From contig KZ111146.1 in NCBI GenBank assembly GCA_002077045.2, forward strand, positions 13,053-36,574: DNA of 23,522 nt, in the 5' to 3' direction. This document shows, piece by piece, positions 17,968 to 23,522 of this stretch. This DNA is from Rachicladosporium sp. CCFEE 5018 (taxonomy: Eukaryota > Ascomycota > Dothideomycetes > Cladosporiales > Cladosporiaceae). Under the pieces are notes generated by a model. That model made no database searches. It worked only from the letters and a program-made list of their open reading frames with translations, and was not told the DNA's origin. The first letter of the stretch is position 1, and each line of letters starts with the position of its first letter. The position numbers were made by a program, and so were the translations under genes.

Positions 17968-18683
17968 CTACGCGCCCTTGGGCTTCATGACTCCACCTTT
18001 CGGCCCCGTCCTCCCACCCTTCGGCTCAGTCCTCTCCTTCAATCCACCACCAGCCGCCCTCTTCGCATAGATCTTCGCAGTAAAAGGGTCCTCAAACGTC
18101 AACGCAATCTTGTACACCACCGCAACAAGTGCCGTCAAGACCAACCCTGCCGGCTTGCCAAACCAGATCGCCGTGCCGAGGAAGCTCGCCGTGCTACCCC
18201 AGTACATCGGCGCATCAGTCACGCTGAAAGGAAAGCCTGTGACCATCTCGTCCATGAGGATGCCGAAGTAGTCGCCTAGATATGTGCCTGTTACGCCTAG
18301 TGCCCATATGGAGCTGATGACCAGCACATTGCCGCTAAGCAGCAGTCCAACAGAGAGCGCCTGAGCGCCTGGATTCGCGAGCAGTGGATGGGAAGGCTGA
18401 GCACGAAGTGCTCGTTCGTAGAGAAAGTCTCGGAAGAGACCGAGGAGGAAGATGGTGACTGCGAGGCCGTAGCAAGCGTACAGACTGTTGCCGCCTGCTA
18501 GCTTCGTGAGCGTTTTGTTGTGGTACTCCGTTCGGGCAGCTGTGTTCCAGAATGTTGGGTTGAAGAGGATTGCTGCTGCAGCGACTATAGCCAACCATCC
18601 ATCAGTCTCCGTCTTCACATGGTCTCAAGGCACGGTCACATACACCAGAGGCTGGGCGCGCTGAGATCGATCAGCGAGTCCAT
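17968..18683 (-). CDS. OPI3: Phospholipid N-methyltransferase Opi3 (class III PEMT)
   Basis: Predicted 218-aa ER membrane enzyme that uses S-adenosylmethionine for the last methylations of phosphatidylethanolamine to phosphatidylcholine. Exons (minus) are 18683-18644 and 18584-17968; the 59-nt intron starts GTATGT, has ACTGATG and ends TATAG. Splicing gives MDSLIDLSAPSLWF then AAAAILFNPTFWNTAARTEY, as in Opi3/PEMT. The unspliced frame would have to start at a GTG (18618), so the first exon is needed. Seen: about four hydrophobic segments, the GTYLGDYFGIL SAM-binding motif, and the C-terminal EDPFTAKIYAKR (usual EEP region, here EDP). A Lys/Gly-rich tail follows. It sits head-to-head with the PI-PLC-like gene, 264 bp apart. 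Confidence 0.92.
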
Positions 18684-18947
18684 GGCGACTTGTGACGGGT
18701 CTTCCCACGAGAGGACTCTAGTCGCGTTCGAGAGTGCTCAAAGAAGCTCACTGACAGTCAAGTATGGCCTGGCGGAGAATGCGCTGTATCAAAGAAGACG
18801 TAGATTCAGGTACGAAACGCAATGCCCTGTTGCGTCAACAACGTGGGGTCGTAGCGGGGCAGGTGCGACTGGCACTCCACCATGCAAGCCACAAACCACC
18901 AACCACCAACGAACCCTGAGGGGATCCCATAGCTTTCCCATCCTAGT

Positions 18948-20426
18948 ATGTCCTGCTGTGGTCTCTTCAGACGACCAACACCTACTAATCAGCCTACCAT
19001 GTCAGAATCCATCATCCTCCGCAACCTCACCGCGCAACCTCTTACCCTCAAGTCGGTCGAGCGTTTCGAAGCTCCCAATGCCCAGAACTTCCCGCCCAAT
19101 GCTGGCTTCTCAATCTCGAACATCACCTCTCGCTTCAACGGCAGCGATTCGAAGCCCCCAGAGCTGTCACCCAGCTTCACGACGCAAGACGTAGATATCC
19201 GAGTAGAGCCATTCACGACCCGAAGAACGGACATCAAGGCGTTCGAACGTGGTCCCGATGAGATACTACGCTTGACGTTCCAAGGCGATGGAGGTGGACG
19301 ATGGCGTATCGATACGCCGTCCAGGACTGCGGCGTCCCAGAACCTCACGCCATTGACGCCCGATCCGAAGCACGACTACACAGGCATCTACATCAAGGAT
19401 ACGTCCTTCCTGGCCTTGTACGAGTCCGTAGATCTGCAGCGATGGATGTCGCATATGGGCGACCAGACACCGCTGTCTGGCCTATCAATACCCGGCACAC
19501 ACAACAGCCCGACCTATCACAACGCACTCCCCTCTGTCCGCTGTCAAGCAGTCTCACCCACAGAGCAAATGAACAACGGCGTCCGCTTCTTCGACATCCG
19601 AGTCCAGCCAGGCAATCCCGAAGATCCCAACAGCGACAGCCTAAGCCTCGTTCACGGCGTCTTCCCGATTTCCTTGACTGGTCCCAAGAAGTTCCGCGAT
19701 TTGCTTGACAAGATCCTCCAATTCCTCGCAGAGAACCCCACAGAAACCATGATCCTTTCCCTCAAGCGCGAAGGTCCCGGCAACGCCACCGATGCCCAGC
19801 TCTCCGACATCCTCAAGAACCACTACACCAACCCCGAGCACTGGTACACCGAGCCACGCATCCCCTCGCTAGGCGAAGTACGCGGCCGCATAGTCCTGGT
19901 CCGCCGCTTCAGCCTCGCCGACCGACTAAAAGGCGAGTGGCAAGGTCGCGGCTGGTGCTTGAATGCCGAGAACTGGGCATACAACACGCCCAACTGCAGC
20001 TACGGTGACGTGTGTGTGCAGGATTTCTGCGAAGTGATGGAGACCGAAAACATCGACCGGAAAATCCAGTTGTGCTGTGAGCATTTTGAGCGCGCCGCCG
20101 AAGTTTGCTGTCCTGAGGCGAACGCTGCTCCGCTGCCGCCGTTTTATTTAAACTTTTTGAGCGCGTCGAACTTTTGGAAGGTGGGGTGCTGGCCGGACAA
20201 GATTGCTGAGAAATTGAATCCGGCTGTGACTAGGTTCATGTGCGAGAAGCATGATATTGGGGACCGTGGGATTGAAGAGCCGGGCGCGAAGGTGAATGGT
20301 GATGGGAGTGTCGGAATTGTGGTGTGTGATTGGGTGGGCAGGGATGGAGATTGGGATCTGGTGAAGTGTATTGTGGGAATGAATGCCAGGATACTATTGC
20401 GGCAGAAGGGTATTGGGTGGCAGTGA
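18948..20426 (+). CDS. PI-PLC X-domain protein (bacterial-type)
   Basis: Predicted 492-aa single-exon protein with a PI-specific phospholipase C X domain at about 160-370. Catalytic residues seen are H185 in IPGTHNS and H236 in SLVHG, with FFDIR at 214-218 and SLKREG further on. There is no Y, C2, EF-hand or PH domain, so it resembles the small bacterial-type/PLCXD family that releases inositol phosphates from PI, rather than the eukaryotic PLC-delta type. The N-terminal ~150 residues are beta-rich of unknown role. The first ATG (18948) gives MSCCGLFRRP, whose Cys3/Cys4 could be lipid-modified; a second ATG at 18999 is also possible. The C-terminal third is Cys-rich (EHFERAAEVCCPE). Activity is inferred from the two histidines only. 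Confidence 0.87.
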   Translation: MSCCGLFRRPTPTNQPTMSESIILRNLTAQPLTLKSVERFEAPNAQNFPPNAGFSISNITSRFNGSDSKPPELSPSFTTQDVDIRVEPFTTRRTDIKAFERGPDEILRLTFQGDGGGRWRIDTPSRTAASQNLTPLTPDPKHDYTGIYIKDTSFLALYESVDLQRWMSHMGDQTPLSGLSIPGTHNSPTYHNALPSVRCQAVSPTEQMNNGVRFFDIRVQPGNPEDPNSDSLSLVHGVFPISLTGPKKFRDLLDKILQFLAENPTETMILSLKREGPGNATDAQLSDILKNHYTNPEHWYTEPRIPSLGEVRGRIVLVRRFSLADRLKGEWQGRGWCLNAENWAYNTPNCSYGDVCVQDFCEVMETENIDRKIQLCCEHFERAAEVCCPEANAAPLPPFYLNFLSASNFWKVGCWPDKIAEKLNPAVTRFMCEKHDIGDRGIEEPGAKVNGDGSVGIVVCDWVGRDGDWDLVKCIVGMNARILLRQKGIGWQ

Positions 20427-20570
20427 AGGCACTAGTTCGTCCTGAGATCAAGACCATCAATCAAGAGCGGATAGTCAGCTACATTCGTGTGAGCGAACTC
20501 TTCCGTATCTCCATGCTCTCAGCAACGTCTCAGACCCGCACATCAGCTACCTCGCCATTCATGGGGCACC

Positions 20571-21636
20571 TCAACCAAGCTGGCTGAGCACGTCGTCACT
20601 CCGCGATGGCACAACTCCGCCAAGCTGCGAGTTTATCCGCGCCTTCATAATGCGAGTGAGCTCCGGCGGCCACCCTTTCAACAGTCCACACGTCCTGCAC
20701 GCTTGACAAGACTTGGCCATGACATCTTTGCCACAATCGCACAGCACAGTCTGCACACATGTCAGTCCCATGACCATTACTTGCGTGCAGCAGCGTACCT
20801 ACTCGACTGTAGCCTCTCTCGGTCCTGGTCTTGGTCTCGACGATGCTGTCCGTCGTCCCACCGAAGGTAATCCTGACCTTCTGTTCGCTGCAGATGGACT
20901 TCGTCTCCAGAATCGTGAAGCAGGGAATGCATCGCCATGGCTCGACTAGGCAACAGTATATAGTACATTTGCAACAGTCATTCTCAGGCACACGAGGGTT
21001 TGCTATTTTGAGGGGTTGACAGTCCGAGCAGAACAGCTGCGTACGACGCCAGTTATGGAACATCTCTTTCGCCTTGATGATCTGAACCGCGCAGCGTTCG
21101 TCAACCTCCAGGTCGTCGAGGCGATATGAGATGAGTTCACACATTCTGTGCTCGAACCAGCGACTCATACAGTCGTCGCCGGCGCCTGAATAGAAGACAT
21201 GGAATCTGCACCACTATGACAATGCAGTCAGTGGTGAATCTGATATACGGCGCGAGACAGGGAATTAACTCACGGTACAGACCTTTGCTCCGCAGTCCAC
21301 GCATGGCTTCGCGTCGTAGCCAAGACACCGGGTCTTCGGATCGACACCCTCACCGAAGTCAATGCCAAAGATCTTTTGTTGCGCGATGAGGCCGCTTCCA
21401 TCGCAGTGAGACGAGTCCATGAAGACCTTCAACAAGTCGGAATTTGACGAAATATACTTCCGGTGCTCTCGACAGGTGGCAGCAAGGTTGACGATGTCGG
21501 CGCTCGACATACATTTGCAGAGCTCGACAAGTACGCCATACTGAGAGATCATGCGCGTGATTGCTGGTGTAGGCTGAGCGATCAGGAGTCGGGCCTGCTT
21601 GGGATCCTTCGGTGTTATCTTCTTGGGTTTCGCCAT
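20571..21636 (-). CDS. F-box-like cysteine-rich protein
   Basis: Predicted 317-aa protein. Exons (minus) are 21636-21274, 21213-20803 and 20750-20571. Intron 1 (60 nt) starts GTGAGT, has CACTGAC and ends CATAG; intron 2 (52 nt) starts GTAGGT, has CTGAC and ends TGCAG. The N-terminus (about 30-70: LVELCKCMSSADIVNLAATCREHRKYI, hydrophobic core) looks like an F-box helix bundle, suggesting a substrate adaptor of an SCF ubiquitin ligase. It is followed by CDGSG, CVDCGAKVCTWC and FCSDCQ, CCKCTIYCC and CDCGKDVMAKSCQACRTC, Cys pairs that likely bind zinc. Substrates are unknown. Intron 2 has a second donor (GTACGC) four bases downstream which would enter a different open frame ending at 20596. Confidence 0.72.
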
Positions 21637-21999
21637 CGTGATGAAGTCTGCCGATGTCTTGTAGCCAGAGAGAATTGGATGGAAATCATCTCGAAGTCAA
21701 GATGTCGAGGTGAGGTCCGATGCCAGGCAGCCAACAGCTCAGATTCAATCCAAGGGGAAGGAGCGTCTCGAGGTCAATGGAGGAAAGCGCGAGTGATGGC
21801 GTAGCTCCAGCACCCTGTCTGGACCACAACAATAATTACGAAATTCGTGACAGACCGAGACGGAGACTTGTCGTGCTCGGAGCTGTATGACAAGATTTAA
21901 TCGCCAGCCGGTGCTCCATGTACTGACAATCGTGCGTCGATTGTAAAAGGAATCGAGTGACTGAGTTGTGAGCGATTGAAGCATCGCTACATACACGCA
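21637..21999. promoter_or_regulatory. Region upstream of the F-box-like gene
   Basis: About 360 bp between the F-box-like gene start and the 3' end of the 99-aa gene, both on the minus strand. It should hold the promoter of the former and 3' untranslated sequence of the latter. No motif was recognised. Confidence 0.4.
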
Positions 22000-22405
22000 T
22001 CACACATTCTTCGGTAGTATCTCCATCATCGATCCCGACCTCAGCTTGCTCACTGCGCCGTCAATGCCGCCACCATTCCTGCGCACCCATGTTAGCAATA
22101 GTTCCATTCCTAATCACTCACTCACTTGAAACTCACCCTCATCTCCCCCACCGCAGCATTCGCAGCATCCGCCCCCAGCGTAGCTCCAAACCCATACATC
22201 GCCGCAGTAGCAACCTGCCCGCCGTACATCCGCAAGTAGTGATGACACTCGTGCTTCTGCGCTTCCTGGTGGAAGAGACCGCCTTCAAGCCATTCAATCA
22301 GTGGAATGTCAGGGTTTGGAAGTGAGGAAAGGTAGACTTACGATCTTGTGAAGGGGTATCTTTGTCCGATGGCGGGCCGCCGTAGGAGGGTTGTTGCTTA
22401 GACAT
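22000..22405 (-). CDS. Unrecognised 99-aa protein, three exons
   Basis: I do not recognise the family. Exons (minus) are 22405-22342, 22282-22126 and 22078-22000. Intron 1 (59 nt) starts GTAAGT, has ACTGATT and ends GAAG; intron 2 (47 nt) starts GTGAGT, has GCTAAC and ends GCGCAG. Both sets of signals are strong and the frame stays open to TGA at 22002-22000. The product starts MSKQQPSYGGPPSDKD (polar, Gly/Pro-rich), then GLFHQEAQKHECHHYLRMYG, a His-rich amphipathic stretch, then a small-residue segment (QVATAAMYGFGATLGADAAN) that could insert in or pack against a membrane, and a basic C-terminus. Without splicing of intron 2 it would end at SFK. Confidence 0.7.
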
Positions 22406-22581
22406 GACGTTGTTAGATGTGCGAAGATTAGCTGGTAAAGAGTGAGGTAGAATGACGAACGAAATTTGGCAGTAACGAGCGTTTCCAGTGCTGCGCTACA
22501 TGTATCTGCTAGACATTAGGTTCAGCTCGTGAAAACATGTACCCACGTGGCTCGCTGCTCGACCACAGCTGCGATGCAATT

Positions 22582-22589
22582 TGACGTCA
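22582..22589. promoter_or_regulatory. CRE palindrome TGACGTCA
   Basis: Perfect 8-bp CRE, the site of ATF/CREB-type bZIP factors such as fungal Atf1/AtfA, 177 bp upstream of the 99-aa gene ATG. A stress-response link is inference. Confidence 0.5.
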
Positions 22590-22641
22590 TGTAAACGGCA
22601 CAGTAGGAGGGGATATTACATACGATCGTATGCTCGCGAGG

Positions 22642-22667
22642 CAAATGATCGAGACAAATGATCGAGA
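22642..22667. repeat. Perfect tandem 13-nt repeat, two copies
   Basis: CAAATGATCGAGA occurs twice without a spacer. It lies ten bases right of the 14-nt palindrome, upstream of the 99-aa gene. It could be a pair of factor sites or a small tandem duplication. Confidence 0.6.
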
Positions 22668-23286
22668 ACAGCTAAAGCTCGTGTGGACGTACGAGATACA
22701 GAGACACAGGTTGAGAATGATTTGAAGCACGATAAGTTCATTCGCAGGTCAAGCCTTGCCAAGGTGCTATCGATGCTTAGTATAGCCACCTCATGTCAAA
22801 GTCTTCCACTTCCATAGATTTGCCGCTGTGCATCATCACCCTCATTGATATCGTTGCTTGCAGAACGTGGATCGAAGCCATTGGTGGCAACGAAACCGAT
22901 CAGGCGTGCGTCAGACACACTTGGTGCTCCTGATACCATTACTGTCCCGTTCCCCCTCGTCCACAATGCTTCTATTCTTGTAGCGGCTGCATGAACACCT
23001 GCAATGTGGAGTTCCTGCGTGCCGCCGAAGGCTAGTCATATGCCGAAGCTCCAGCGTGAGCATTGCAGACGGTCGATGTGCTACGACGAGAGTTGGTCAA
23101 CTCTGGACCGGACGTGGACTTCCCAGCATGCTGCCTACTGAGAGGTAACTCACCTTGCCCTCGCTCTACTGTCGAGTCGCGCGTCCTCTCCTACGCTGTA
23201 GCATAGCTACCGCGTGGAATTGTGACGATGCTGCACGTGTCAGCTAACTTGAAGTGTATCTTACACACGCTGGTCATCTCGGTCGA

Positions 23287-23522
23287 TCAACCGGCGTGAT
23301 ACCGCTCAGCGGCGTATGCGCCACCAGCAGGTGCTGCTGGAGCATAACGCGGATCACCACTCTGGACCTGCACATACTGAGCCGGTGGAGGTGGCTGAGG
23401 CGCCTGCGCTCGGTAGGCTGCATCACGTTGCATCTGCTGGACAGGTGCAGGCGCACCATGCACCAAAGACGATACTCGACGATACTGTGGCTCCTGCACC
23501 GGCCGCAGCGTTTGATAGCTTG
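23287..23522 (-). CDS. C-terminus of a P/Q/A-rich protein, cut by the window edge
   Basis: The minus-strand frame is open from the right edge to TGA at 23289-23287, about 77 residues. It reads PVQEPQYRRVSSLVHG, then a low-complexity part with QQMQRDAAYR, QAPQPPPPAQYVQVQ and APAAPAGGAYAAERYHAG. No start is visible within the window, so it is the 3' end of a gene. Pro/Gln/Ala-rich tails of this type are common in fungal transcription regulators and other disordered proteins; the family cannot be told from this piece. Confidence 0.6.
   Translation of the reverse strand, partial: SYQTLRPVQEPQYRRVSSLVHGAPAPVQQMQRDAAYRAQAPQPPPPAQYVQVQSGDPRYAPAAPAGGAYAAERYHAG

Larger units (their letters stand above)
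22406..23286. promoter_or_regulatory. Upstream region of the 99-aa gene, with palindromes
   Basis: About 880 bp without a recognised gene. The part next to the 99-aa gene holds CACGTG at 22544-22549, a full CRE palindrome TGACGTCA at 22582-22589, a 14-nt perfect palindrome (CATACGATCGTATG, 22619-22632) and a tandem pair of CAAATGATCGAGA at 22642-22654 and 22655-22667. The right part probably includes the 3' untranslated region of the edge gene. No RNA gene was recognised. Confidence 0.5.

Noticed and set aside
18614..18622. CATGTGAA on the minus strand, like the yeast inositol/choline element, near OPI3
   Set aside because: It lies inside OPI3 intron 1, matches only part of the 10-bp consensus, and the yeast regulators may not be conserved in this fungus.

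Overview
The window looks like ordinary gene-dense chromosomal DNA of a filamentous ascomycete, with one retrotransposon at the left edge. Evidence for this is the spliceosomal introns of 47-60 nt with CTAAC/CTGAC-type branch points, the compact genes on both strands, the fungus-specific families (CpcA/GCN4-type bZIP, OPI3, Rix7) and a stretch carrying a clean RIP (repeat-induced point mutation) signature. A Dothideomycete is my best guess, but that is inference from protein style, not a search.

Layout. 1-4965 is a minus-strand Tad-like non-LTR retrotransposon. It has an intact gag-like ORF1 and an intact endonuclease/reverse transcriptase ORF2, coupled by an ATGA stop/start overlap; its 3' end lies beyond the window. 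It abuts about 360 bp of AT-rich, CpA/TpG-free RIP relic (4982-5343), then gene-poor sequence to 6181. From 6182 on come host genes: RIX7 AAA-ATPase (-), VPS20 ESCRT-III (+, 3 exons), PITH-domain protein (+, 2 exons), CpcA/GCN4-type bZIP factor (-), prefoldin subunit 5 (+, 3 exons), a metallophosphoesterase (-), a nucleotidyltransferase-like gene broken by one TAG (+), a LYR-like small protein (+, 2 exons), OPI3 phospholipid methyltransferase (-, 2 exons), a PI-PLC X-domain protein (+), an F-box-like cysteine-rich protein (-, 3 exons), an unrecognised 99-aa protein (-, 3 exons), and the C-terminus of a P/Q/A-rich protein running off the right edge (-). Several start codons and exon joins were rebuilt by hand from splice signals and family similarity.

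The genes do not form one pathway; most are housekeeping (ribosome assembly, ESCRT, chaperone, amino-acid-starvation control, phosphatidylcholine synthesis). The most interesting signals are these. (1) The LINE is almost free of CpG (about 12 in 4965 bp) although both ORFs are open, while the adjacent RIP relic is the mirror image, free of CpA/TpG but CpG-retaining. (2) The bZIP gene has no usable in-frame ATG: its best-placed ATG is followed by an in-frame TGA after five codons, with an AUA in strong initiation context downstream and a perfect CPRE (TGACTCA) upstream. (3) The nucleotidyltransferase gene is full length except for one TAG inside its motif.
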